Part shown: piece by piece, positions 12,801 to 20,180 of the stretch
How the letters are laid out: each line of letters opens with the position of its first letter
Numbering within the stretch: the first letter of the stretch is position 1
DNA from: Escarpia spicata
Lineage: Eukaryota; Annelida; Polychaeta; Sabellida; Siboglinidae
NCBI GenBank assembly: GCA_963995525.1
Contig: OZ023218.1
Span: forward strand, 51,844,205 to 51,908,204
Direction of reading: 5' to 3'
Length of the DNA stretch: 64,000 nucleotides
Position numbers and translations under genes: made by a program
The notes under the pieces: model-generated
The model's database searches: none
The model's input: only the letters and a program-made list of their open reading frames with translations
Told to the model about the DNA's origin: nothing

Positions 12801-15069
12801 TTTTGATATATTTGGTGATGTTTGTAAAGATCTGTGAAGGGAAGGTGAGTTGCCTACCGTGTGGAGGGACATTCTCCTGCCGTCCTCCAGACTTGTCCAA
12901 GTGCTGATGATGACTCGTCGACTTTGCTTTCTTACGCGATGATCTCGGTGTCTCAAACTCTGGCAGGTCTTGTGTCAATGTCACGGCTGCAGGATAAGCT
13001 ATCTCAAGTATTGACTTTGTAACAGTCCTGTGAGTACTTATGATTAGATTATATGTTTCAGGATAACAAATCATACATAGTTCCATGTCGTATAAATCAA
13101 TATATCATAATAAAATAGTAAAAGTCTCTCCTGAATACAACTTGTTTGCTCATTATTATAATTACAAAGTACTTCTACTATTTGTATTGCAAAAAGAGTA
13201 TTTGCATATTCTCAAGTCACTTGATTGAATGAAGAACTTCATTGTCATAGATTTGAGCAAAGTTTTGCAATTATTTGTCAAAAAAATATTATTGACTGCA
13301 TATTGGAGAATGTACACCCTACAACTCTGAACATTACTGAACATGATTCAGAAATAGCTAAATCAAGGTGGGGGTTTTAACAGTTTGTTATTCAACCACC
13401 ATTTGCATTAATCATCCCAGTCTACCCAGATACACCCATCATTATTTACCACCAGCCTGCTTCCCAGATACACCCATCATTATTTACCACCAGCCTGCTT
13501 ATGTTGAATTGTTTCTAGCACAAGTGCCATACCATGTATTGGTAGCAGGGAGGGGAAAGTTTGAAACAACACTAAACGCAACTTTGTTTGTACTTTGCAA
13601 ACCCATGACACCATCCCTAACAGTTTATGAACCCTAATTGGTCTTATTCTGACAGAACATCAGCAAGTGCAGTCACAAGAAGGTCACTTACCTGTTGGAC
13701 TCAGGAATCGATCCACATCCTGCAACAGTGCATTCTGATAGGCTGCAAACACACCGATAGGTTTCTTTATTATTCTAATCATACCTGACAACAACATATA
13801 GTAGTCATAATAGTAATCAGGTGCTTAGCCAGAGACATGTCTGTTTGTCTTCAAGACTGGCAGATGACTGGATAAGACTGGTAATTACAACTGATAAAAC
13901 AGGTGGAATTTAGCACTAGATTTAATAGTTCAAAGTCTAGGGGTCCACATTAATGACTGTCATTGGCAGAACTGGTAGTGAAACCAACCAAATAGATGAG
14001 CATTAAATAAATGGCTCAAATCACACAGGTTTGTCATTGAAAATTACTAAACTGGGTAGTGATGGCTGTGATTGTTTTCCACGCAAGCTGTTCATGCTAA
14101 AAAGCACATTTTGGATCAATTCAAATCTGGCAAAAGTTATTTCTAGCTAAGGACCTGTTGGCAATCGTTGCATCACCTGCTCTGCTAGCATTGTAAGCAG
14201 GAATCTTGATTATAAAACTGTTCATTATGTCATCACTAACTAGCAAACACCACTGCTTGCATTATAAAGATAACAATTTCTGCCATACATCTTGCTCAGT
14301 TTAGTTTTTTTTTTTACAGAAATGTCACTTGGAAAATTATTATCATAATCTATGTGGACAGTGGAGCCTATACTTTAGAGGGATTTTTCGATTTCCTTTT
14401 TAAGCATCTTCATGCTACAAGCATTTACAGTCTGTAAACAATCTGTTCCATAGATTTATGATCCTCTATGAGAATGAATACTGTCTTATATACCTGCCCT
14501 ACACTCTTCCTCGTCTTATATACCTGCCCTACACTCTTCCTTGTCTTAAACTCTTATATACCTGCCCTACACTCTTCCTTGTCTTATATACCTGCCCTAC
14601 ACTCTTCCTTGTCTTATATACCTGCCCTACACTCTTCCTTGTCTTATATACCTGCCCTACACTCTTCCTTGTCTTATATACCTGCCCTACACTGTTCCTT
14701 GTCTTATATACCTGCCCTACACTCTTCCTTGTCTTACATACCTGCCCTACACTGTTCATTGTCTTATATACCTGCCCTACACTGTTCCATGTTTTATATA
14801 CCTGCCCTACACTGTTCCTTGTTTTATATACCTGCCCTACACTGTTCTTTCCCCTCACATTACTTCATGTCCTGTCTACATAGTTCTTTTATTTTTCTTA
14901 AATGTATTCTGTTCTATAAATATTTTCATACTGATTCTATATTTTAAAATCTTCTATCTGACGTCCTGGTTGCTATGGTTACCAAACACTTACCTGGAGC
15001 ATTAGTCTGTATGTCGAAGCCATTTTGCCGTGGCACTGGGGGCGGGGTGGATCGCAGCTTCCAAGACAT
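674..15069 (-). CDS. CEP85: CEP85/CEP85L-like centrosomal protein gene, 7 exons, 3' end outside window
   Basis: Vertebrate CEP85 binds STIL and helps activate PLK4 in centriole duplication and also restrains NEK2; CEP85L is its paralogue. Seven minus-strand exons join in consistent phase: 15071-14994, 13742-13692, 12986-12858, 12219-12046, 8397-8047, 2821-2028, 819-674. From the ATG at 15069 they give about 573 residues. The family match rests on three things in the right order: a PTAHVxPS motif at the start of exon 6 (PTAHVMPS in vertebrate CEP85 and CEP85L), a Gln-rich helix with WQQQ at the end of exon 6, and in exon 7 a helix start ending IIREKDAIIEQ, resembling LLKEKELLIDKQ. The N-terminal half is low-complexity and Ser/Pro rich. 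The C-terminal coiled coil lies left of the window. A further exon between 12046 and 8397 cannot be excluded, and the link of exons 1-4 to the rest is inferred from phase and strand only. Confidence 0.8.
849..1205 (-). repeat. 39-bp tandem array, about 9 copies
   Basis: The unit contains CACTGTTACGATCACCTGA. The array ends about 30 bp before the acceptor of CEP85-like exon 7 without including it. Open frames across it are artefacts of a unit divisible by 3. Confidence 0.9.
1206..1690. other. AT-rich intron, no feature seen
   Basis: Part of the intron between CEP85-like exons 6 and 7. No exon or clear repeat beyond a short duplicated phrase (AAACTAATAA) near 1310-1360. Confidence 0.5.
1695..2018. 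repeat. CA/CCC-rich microsatellite
   Basis: Irregular CACACA and CACACCCC runs start 10 bp inside the intron after the exon 6 donor. On the minus strand this is a long G/T tract. It produces several spurious overlapping frames. Confidence 0.9.
2028..2821 (-). CDS. CEP85: CEP85-like exon 6 (large, PTAHV motif)
   Basis: The acceptor is TGTGTTGTTTGCAG, the donor GCCAAG|GTGAGG. The 794-bp exon encodes 264 codons, starting phase 1 and ending phase 0. Near its start HLPTAHVFPS matches the PTAHVMPS signature of CEP85 and CEP85L. The middle is disordered (His, Ser, Pro, Tyr, Thr). It ends in a predicted helix TRWQQQHQQHLRRQQLEVAK. The open frame continues past the donor into a GT-rich microsatellite, which is intron. 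Confidence 0.85.
2885..3300. repeat. degenerate 11-12-bp repeat (TGGTCAACCTC)
   Basis: About 35 imperfect copies of a TGGTCAACC core with variants TGATCAACC and CAGTCAACC. It starts about 60 bp upstream of the exon 6 acceptor on the gene strand. Confidence 0.85.
3589..3848 (+). pseudogene. degenerate coding remnant in two frames
   Basis: Inside the CEP85-like intron, on the opposite strand. One frame reads INKIVDAVEETLGELPIGKR up to a TGA at about 3727. A shifted frame then reads DWGRFVGASKLTRLPPKLIS and further, open for about 40 codons. It looks like a decayed mobile-element or retroposed gene with one frameshift. I do not recognise the family. Confidence 0.4.
3958..4108. repeat. GACG and GAGT microsatellites
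   Basis: A short GACG run is followed by about 20 copies of the tetramer GAGT. Confidence 0.9.
4196..4530. repeat. 14-bp tandem array (CACCACTGGTCCGG)
   Basis: About 23 copies with ACTAGTCC and ACTGGTCC variants. Confidence 0.9.
4745..4965. repeat. 30-bp tandem array, 7 copies
   Basis: Nearly identical units containing CAAGATCCGGATACCCAGTA. Open on both strands because 30 is divisible by 3. Confidence 0.92.
4966..5920. other. intron sequence without recognised feature
   Basis: Mixed-composition sequence in the exon 5-6 intron of the CEP85-like gene. I see no exon with both splice sites and no tandem repeat. Confidence 0.4.
5930..7030. repeat. 41-bp tandem array with dimeric/trimeric order, about 27 copies
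   Basis: The unit contains GTCAGTACAGCTATTCTCAA. Units ending CCATTGTTA and CCATAGAAA alternate in patterns of 82 and 123 bp. The last three copies carry a third ending (CCATTGTAA). Confidence 0.93.
7031..8045. other. AT-rich intron, no feature seen
   Basis: Between the 41-bp array and the exon 5 donor of the CEP85-like gene. No plausible exon found. Confidence 0.4.
8047..8397 (-). CDS. CEP85: CEP85-like exon 5
   Basis: The donor ACAG|GTATAT is at 8046 in phase 1, matching the phase-1 acceptor of exon 6. The proposed acceptor ATGTGTCAG at 8398 keeps phase 1. The frame is open upstream to 8443, where an ATG follows an in-frame TGA, so an alternative promoter exon starting at 8443 or 8377 is possible. 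The encoded segment is Gly/Arg/Lys rich (GGNSQGGSQGGDGRQSGKGG) and ends near DPLKPIDMAT. Confidence 0.65.
8398..9920. other. intron between CEP85-like exons 4 and 5, unexplained part
   Basis: No exon with acceptable sites and phase found. A minus-strand open stretch near 9550-9690 looks faintly coding (VVATERIQCNGEQQRESG) but is in the wrong phase for this gene and lacks a clear donor. Confidence 0.35.
9925..11660. repeat. 38-bp tandem array, about 46 copies
   Basis: The unit holds the dyad GTGCATAGTTAACATGCAC plus AATCACACGTACTACATAG. Some copies lack TA of CATAG (36 bp) or have CGCACG instead of CACACG. These variants recur at regular spacing, suggesting multi-unit duplications. Confidence 0.95.
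11661..12045. other. intron flank, no feature seen
   Basis: Between the 38-bp array and the exon 4 donor. A-rich on the plus strand near 11840-11950. Confidence 0.4.
12046..12219 (-). CDS. CEP85: CEP85-like exon 4
   Basis: The acceptor is CTTGATTCTAG; the donor is TCTGCAG|GTAGAT, giving 174 bp with phase 1 at both ends. An alternative donor CACTTG|GTATGA at 12073 is in the same phase. The product is Ser/Thr/Lys rich (SVEKVKVADA) and I see no known domain. Confidence 0.6.
12220..12857. other. intron 3 of the CEP85-like gene
   Basis: AT-rich with no array. A donor-like CATGCAG|TAAGTAC lies about 20 bp before the exon 4 acceptor and is probably chance. Confidence 0.4.
12858..12986 (-). CDS. 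CEP85: CEP85-like exon 3
   Basis: A 129-bp exon with acceptor TATCCTGCAG and donor CACACG|GTAGGC, phase 1 on both sides. It encodes a polar segment with a basic run (RSSRKKAK) followed by a His/Gln-rich stretch. The phases match exons 2 and 4. Confidence 0.65.
13415..13505. repeat. two-copy direct repeat of about 47 bp
   Basis: Two copies of CAGATACACCCATCATTATT with flanks, in intron 2. No array has formed. Confidence 0.8.
13692..13742 (-). CDS. CEP85: CEP85-like exon 2
   Basis: A 51-bp exon between GTGTGTTTGCAG and CCAACAG|GTAAGTG, phase 1 on both sides. It encodes (A)YQNALLQDVDRFLSPT. Both splice sites are near consensus and no array touches either edge. Confidence 0.7.
13743..14485. other. 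intron 1 of the CEP85-like gene, unique part
   Basis: No exon or repeat recognised. Confidence 0.4.
14485..14855 (-). repeat. 30-bp tandem array with donor-like CAG|GTATAT, about 12 copies
   Basis: On the minus strand each unit contains GTGTAGGGCAGGTATATAAG. That looks like a splice donor, but no coding exon abuts the array. It lies in intron 1 of the CEP85-like gene, about 140 bp from the exon 1 donor. Confidence 0.93.
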
Positions 15070-15071
15070 CA
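14994..15071 (-). CDS. CEP85: CEP85-like exon 1 (first coding exon)
   Basis: The acceptor follows a TTTGGTTGCAG tract at 15072. The exon has two bases and then ATG at 15069-15067, giving MSWKLRSTPPPVPRQNGFDI and a few more residues. It ends with the strong donor CCAG|GTAAGT in phase 1. The upstream intron implies a 5' UTR exon. A possible one ends at 15416 (CACTG|GTAAGA, also phase 1, open frame ending LEVYEKYT); if that is coding, translation would start further upstream. Confidence 0.7.
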
Positions 15072-15105
15072 CTGCAACCAAACAATGTTCAAGTAGCCCT
15101 GGCTA

Positions 15106-15215
15106 CATTCCCTACGTCACTACCGCAATGTTGCTCTGCGTCACTACCGCAAAGTTGCTCTGCGTCACTACCGCAATGTTGCAATGTGTCACTACCGCGT
15201 TGTTCTGCATCACCA
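15106..15215. repeat. about 27-bp tandem repeat, 4 copies
   Basis: Copies of TGCGTCACTACCGCAATGTT lie just upstream (gene sense) of the exon 1 acceptor. Confidence 0.8.
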
Positions 15216-15415
15216 CAAACAGTCTCAGTAAGGACACATTCAATAGGCCAGTCAGCTTAACAACACGTTTGGTAGTATCCTCTAGAACAACTGATTGGAA
15301 GCTTAAGTCCATATTAAGCAAGCACTGAGCTGGGAATCAATTAAGTGTTGTATAATAATCAGCTGATCTGCTGGACCTTGGTCAGTCATTAGGTATTCAC
15401 TGGCAGTAATCTTAC

Positions 15416-15460
15416 CAGTGTATTTCTCATAAACTTCCAGCTGATCCAGTGGCTTATACT
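15416..15460 (-). other. possible extra 5' exon of the CEP85-like gene
   Basis: On the minus strand a short open stretch (YKPLDQLEVYEKYT) ends at donor CACTG|GTAAGATT. Its phase 1 fits the acceptor at 15071. The acceptor side is weak: several AG dinucleotides near 15440-15460 and no good pyrimidine tract. It could be a UTR exon, a coding exon or chance. Confidence 0.35.
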
Positions 15461-15869
15461 GCTGTGTCTGTGCTATCTTTAGATGTGGTCGTTATGACCG
15501 CTGCTTACACACACACATATATACACATATACATATATGAAGCGGCAAACGATGCATAACATCAACATTATGCTATCTTTACAAATTACCTCAACGGAAA
15601 CCATAAAAGAATGTTTTGCTAATTGCTAGAGAAGCTTTCCTTGGTATTTGTGACAGACAGAAAGACACACTGAAACTGATAGATTTATCGTCACTAGTTT
15701 GTGCTACAGTAGTCATTAGACGTGGACCACTGTCAACTTGGACAACCAACTTTACAAAGTCAAGCTGTTGGTCCGACTGACCACCAACTATAAGTTGAAC
15801 TTTTCACTAATTTCAGTGCAAATTATAAACATTAGCCATGATTTATAGTTTTGAACTATAGCTGCATCC

Positions 15870-16015
15870 ACATGGACGGCGATTTAACCCATGTTAAAGA
15901 TAACCTGGGCTATTTTAGCCCAGGTTAAACCTGTGTAGTGTCTACATGAAGCGTAATTTAACCTGGGTTAAATCTGTAGCATCTACATGAAGCATCTCGG
16001 TGTAGTGGGGGCTGT
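15870..16015. mobile_element. foldback/MITE-like sequence with AACCTGGGTTAAA arms
   Basis: Contains AACCTGGGCTATTTTAGCCCAGGTT, a perfect 10-bp-arm hairpin at about 15903-15927, and further copies of TTTAACCTGGGTTAAA. A related AACCTGGATTATCC lies near 16506. The motifs bracket the SANT-like remnant. Confidence 0.5.
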
Positions 16016-16249
16016 ACGGCATGAGTAGTGCTTTGTAATGCCACTAGGGTGCATTACTAATTCTACTTCTGGAATACAAATTGTCTAACAACACAACACC
16101 CCCCCAAATAAATTGATCAACTTTACAAATATCGAATATGTACGTCAACCTGATCACAATCATTAGGCTGTTCATGCAGATGATGAACTGTACACGGCAG
16201 CTGTGTGTACTGCAGAACAACGCATGATAGGGGCGCAAACGTAGAATGC

Positions 16250-16385
16250 AATCATTCAGATGGTGGCAAAGGCATCTCTGATGCTTCCATCGAAACAAGC
16301 CTGAATTAGTGAATATCCACCCTCCCCAAATGTCCAAAAGACACTTGCACTCATCACTGCTCCAGTTCAGTCCTCTCCCATTCAT
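16250..16385 (-). pseudogene. decayed Myb/SANT-like domain of transposon type
   Basis: The minus strand reads NWSSDECKCLLDIWG, the typical start of a Myb/SANT-like (trihelix) domain found in PIF/Harbinger-associated proteins. After IWG a one-base shift is needed to continue (EGGYSLIQACFDGSIRDAF). The domain stops early, so it is a broken copy. Confidence 0.5.
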
Positions 16386-16620
16386 TTTTTGATCTGGATA
16401 GAATTTGTAATTCTTAGTGAATAGTGTTTGTCGCAGAAAAGAAGAAATGGAAGTGGATTAACTACCACTGCGACATCTATAGCGGAGCCAAGACACTAAG
16501 AGATAACCTGGATTATCCATCCAGACACACACACACCGTCACTGGAGTGTACACTACAGTCTACACGTCTACAACTTGACTACTAGAGTCTACAGTGTAT
16601 ACACACCACTGTCAGTGTCA

Positions 16621-16655
16621 CCACTCCAGTCCAGTAATACTGGACTGGAGTATCA
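16621..16655. other. hairpin with 12-bp arms
   Basis: ACTCCAGTCCAG and its reverse complement CTGGACTGGAGT are separated by TAATA. No adjacent element is clear. Confidence 0.5.
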
Positions 16656-16727
16656 GTATGCAGCCCACGACTACGATTTAATAATAATAGTCAATACAAA
16701 TTATTCGTTTTGTTGAGTAACGCTCAC

Positions 16728-16870
16728 CTCTAGATTACATAAATTTGCAAGGCTAACAGAGTCCCAAGATGAACGCAGCCACTGACTATCCCTGACAGTA
16801 ATTCACAATAGAACACTATCGGTCTGTCTAAACACGCTTGCGTCGTGTCGACCAAACATTTGTTTTCAAA
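16728..16870 (-). promoter_or_regulatory. possible promoter and untranslated first exon of the CEP85-like gene
   Basis: On the minus strand a strong donor CTAGAG|GTGAGCG lies at 16728. About 140 bp upstream, at about 16868, is AAATGGCGG on the plus strand, which matches the YY1 core often found at animal transcription starts. No start codon opens a useful frame here, so this would be a 5' UTR exon. The site could also serve the plus-strand gene at 17762. Motif reading only. Confidence 0.3.
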
Positions 16871-17119
16871 TGGCGGTACATATTCTTGCACGTACTGAGT
16901 TTATCATTTTAGTTTCGTAATTTAAAGTATAAATAGATTATTTACGACATTATTAATTTACTTAAACATTCTTATTTATGACTGTGATGCCTTCGTTTAA
17001 TATAAGCAGCAATGATATATCAGTTTCTTGTAGAACAAATCAATTTATCAGCACTTCTATTAACTTCTGTCAATATAACGAGGCATTGTTGTCTTCGCGA
17101 ATCGCGTCACCAATCTCAA

Positions 17120-17330
17120 CGGTAGCCAGCGATCTCGGCCTGTGTGAACTCGGCCTGTTTCAATGAACTCAGCTAGTGACCTCGGCCTGTGCAGCAGTGA
17201 TCTCGACCAGTTTGAGGGAGTGATGCTGACCAGAAACGATAGTAATATGTGGCCGGCAGTAAACTCGGCCTGTATAGCCAGTGATCTCGGCCTGATTGAT
17301 GGAGTGATGCTGACCAGAAATAATGAGATG
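17120..17330. repeat. left member of an inverted repeat with GATCTCGGCCTG subrepeats
   Basis: Holds several copies of GATCTCGGCCTG and GAACTCGGCCTGT. The part at 17205-17300 (GCTGACCAGAAACGATAGTA and flanks) matches the reverse complement of 19612-19710 at roughly 85%. Confidence 0.7.
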
Positions 17331-17761
17331 TAGACATGATAGTATAATGTTTGTAATATAAAAAACAATAAGTTGTATGCATCTATATAATGTTACACTG
17401 AACAATATGCAATGCAATAAAGATGTTTTGATGGTCATGACCTTATTTTTAGTACTTTGCGTCACGAACGATCAATAGTTGCACAAGTTTGAGCACTGAG
17501 TCGCTATCTCAAGGTTTAGTTTTCTGGAGTTGTCTTCCCAATTTATATTGATTTATTGATTTTGGTGCTATTGTTGTTATTGTTAATGTCACAATTACGT
17601 AACCAATTTATTACTACAATATGCAATAATCAGCTTTAAAATAGATTACATGTGCGCAAAATTACACGCGAAAGTATGTGACATTTGAAGTGTTTTATGA
17701 AAGTCCGACTATAAGAGTTTATTAATTACTGCATAAAAGAACGACATTCTGCTTTCCCGAC

Positions 17762-18213
17762 ATGGATCGCGGGTCTTACGCGTGTCTCCGTTGCCGCAAA
17801 ATCGTGCGTAAGCGTCAGGAGGCTCGGGTGCAAATTATGGCAACAGCGAGTGTGCGGGACAGGTATGCTGCATGCGTTATACCACACTTTTCACTGTTGA
17901 TACTGTAAAGAATAATTATATCTGGTTGATCTAGGCCTACAGAACACGTCCCAAATAAACGAATGTAGACATGTTGAGCTTTCTGGAGCAATCGTTCTTC
18001 GCGTGCAATCTAGGTGTAGTATTGCACTAACCATTCAAACTAAAATGATGTTCAATTAGTGTTTTTGTTGTAACAAGAGTGTAAGGAAACTGCAGCTTTT
18101 ATGTACGACGGGATAAGGTTGCCTTCCAGAGGGACTTGTACAGAGCTGCGGACAAGACAGCGATGCACTTACTGAAGACATTTGCGAGATTGTATGGCCC
18201 GGTGATGCATTGA
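17762..18213 (+). CDS. unrecognised two-exon gene, 72-residue basic protein with CxxC
   Basis: Exon 1 is 17762-17862: ATG to GGGACAG|GTATGC, phase 2. Exon 2 is 18096-18213: acceptor GGAAACTGCAG, ending at TGA. The join restores one frame of 72 codons and a stop. The product begins MDRGSYACLRCRKIVRKRQ, with a CxxC pair in a strongly basic stretch. It continues with a probable amphipathic helix (AFQRDLYRAADKTAMHLLKT) and ends YGPVMH. I do not recognise the family. It lies divergent from the CEP85-like gene and upstream of TMEM9 on the same strand. A 23-bp array begins just after the stop. An inverted repeat flanks the region, so it could belong to a mobile element, but the even codon use and clean splice join suggest a host gene. 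Confidence 0.55.
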
Positions 18214-18216
18214 GTG

Positions 18217-18342
18217 CTCACCGAACGGACCTGTGGTGTATCACCGAACGGACCTGTGGTGTATTACCGAACGGACCTGTGGTGTATCACCGAACGGACC
18301 TATGGTGTATCACTGAACGGACCTATGGTGTATCACCGAGTC
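18217..18342. repeat. 23-bp tandem repeat, about 5 copies
   Basis: The unit is CACCGAACGGACCTGTGGTG plus TAT. It starts 4 bp after the stop codon of the small two-exon gene, so it probably lies in its 3' UTR. Confidence 0.9.
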
Positions 18343-18507
18343 TTCGTCTAACCATAAGCACTGATGACACATATTACTGTAACCATTAATTAATTATTGT
18401 TCATAGGTTGACATGTGTTCGGCGGCATACAACGCACCAGCAAGACAATACCTCATCTGACGACGTGTCAACGCAACTTGGAATCTGTCATGTATATGCG
18501 TGTACAA

Positions 18508-18565
18508 TCACGCACGCACACACGCACGCACGCACGCACGCACGCACACATGCACGCACGACACG

Positions 18566-18602
<37 letters not shown>
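18508..18602. repeat. CACG/CA microsatellite
   Basis: A run of CACG followed by about 17 CA dinucleotides. Confidence 0.9.
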
Positions 18603-19120
18603 TCATATTTTACATTGTACTCTTGATTATATACTGTGATCATTGTCATCGTTACGTCACAACATCTATTCATTGTATTATGACGACTTTTGGGGCTTAA
18701 TACAAATATAAACCATCTACATTACGCCTCGAGTCTTCAACAAACTAGCCGGAACATTGCTCCACACTATAACCGTCGGAACGTTTTTATTACTAGTTAG
18801 CTAGGGAGCTGAAGCTCACCAAAATCCTTAACCCTCCACCGAGGCTCATCAAAGAAACAACAGTACTGCATCCCCTAGCCGAAACGTTGGGGATAAGCCT
18901 ATATCCAGCCATTCAACCCCTTCGGTTCCAATGCGTGTATGTGCACATGAATAACGGAAAAAACATTTATCTACATTATACCCAAAAACGTACCAACAAA
19001 TAGCAAGTTCTTGTGACAAGACCAAGAAAACATGGAACTGGATCAATAACGTACTATGATAAAATAAATACATATTATAATACTTCAAGCGAGACTTGAA
19101 TTAAGGCACTTGACATATAT
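18603..19120. other. spacer, possibly old repeat
   Basis: Contains CCGTCGGAACGTTTTTATTA and, 120 bp later, GCCGAAACGTTGGGG. Such phrases resemble ends of retroelements, but I cannot assign a family. Confidence 0.3.
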
Positions 19121-19345
19121 GTTGAAAACTGGGAGGATCTTGCTGGAGACCGATCCACCTGGGGGCAGGAACTACACAGGGGTCTCAAAAAGAGGAGAGG
19201 AGACTCTCCGCAGGCTAGCAGAAGAAAAACGCAACCGCAGAATAAACACACAGGCTGAGAACAGAGCCGAGAGGGCCTTCAAGTGAAGCAAATGCAATAA
19301 AGACTGCTACTCGAGAATTGGCCTCTACAGCCAACAACTGATCTT
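19121..19345 (+). mobile_element. 3' end of a non-LTR retrotransposon (LINE) ORF2, broken
   Basis: The plus strand encodes NWEDLAGDRSTWGQELHRGL, typical of the segment after the reverse transcriptase in LINEs. In another frame follows KCNKDCYSRIGLYSQQ, the usual C-terminal CxxxC...SRIGLYSH motif. One Cys position reads TGA and frames shift between the parts, so it is inactive. The rest of the element is absent. Confidence 0.75.
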
Positions 19346-19611
19346 CTTCGACACATGGGCACAGATCCATAATCTTACAAGAATGCAGGATGCCTACTAC
19401 CTGCACATCATGCAGATGCCGGTGATAATTTCGAATTGCCAACAAACCAAAAACAGTATAAAACATACCAAGATTGCTGTCGAAACGAGGCATATCAAAA
19501 CAAATTCAACTATTCAATATTGAACACTATGTTAGTTATCACAACACATTAAAATTAACATAAAACAATGTGTTATATGTTACACATAACAATTTTGGCT
19601 AACAACACTCA

Positions 19612-20075
19612 AACAAGCCGAGATCACTGGCCATACAGGCAGAGTTCACTGCCGCACACACATATTGCTATCGTTTCTGGTCAGCCACTCACTCAAACAG
19701 GCTGAGATCACTGGAGTAATGTAGATAGTTTATATTATCACTTAATTAATATTGACAATATTATGATAAAATATATGTGTAGCTGTAGAAACATTTTTAA
19801 TTGGCCCATGTGGTCCTGCTGGTCAAAATCTCTTTAGGCCTATGTTATAAAATAGTAACTATGTTATATGTTATATATATTTTTACATATTTATTTGTCT
19901 TCTATTTTATAACTTTTTTTTATCTCTTAACTTATTAGTTTGCTGCACATGTACTATGGGTTTTTGTACCTGAAATAAAAAGCATTCAGTTCAGTATACA
20001 GACCGAGATCACTGCCTCACAGGCTGAGTTCACTCGAGCCGAGATTGCGAAAGGCCGAGATAACTGTAAATCATG
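19612..20075. repeat. right member of the inverted repeat
   Basis: Copies of CAGGCCGAGATCAC-like motifs in reverse orientation to 17120-17330, in two clusters (19612-19710 and 19998-20070). The second ends 55 bp before the TMEM9 start codon. Confidence 0.65.
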
Positions 20076-20129
20076 TCAACCTACTTCCGTTAGACGGTAA
20101 TGGATGCGTATTTTGTAGAGGTCTGCAGG

Positions 20130-20180
20130 ATGAAATGGTTTACTGCGTTGTCTTTCGTAGTTTTATTTTCACTAGTCGAA
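20130..20180 (+). CDS. TMEM9: TMEM9 exon 1 (signal peptide)
   Basis: The ATG at 20130 starts 17 codons: a Lys, then a hydrophobic run (LSFVVLFSLV). It ends GTCGAA|GTGAGT in phase 0, matching the phase-0 acceptor of exon 2. Upstream in-frame sequence gives no better start. Confidence 0.85.

Noticed and set aside
14458..14947. Repeat proteins YTCPTLFLVL or IPALHSSLS
   Set aside because: The 30-bp array is divisible by 3 and open in several frames; it lies in an intron of the opposite-strand gene.
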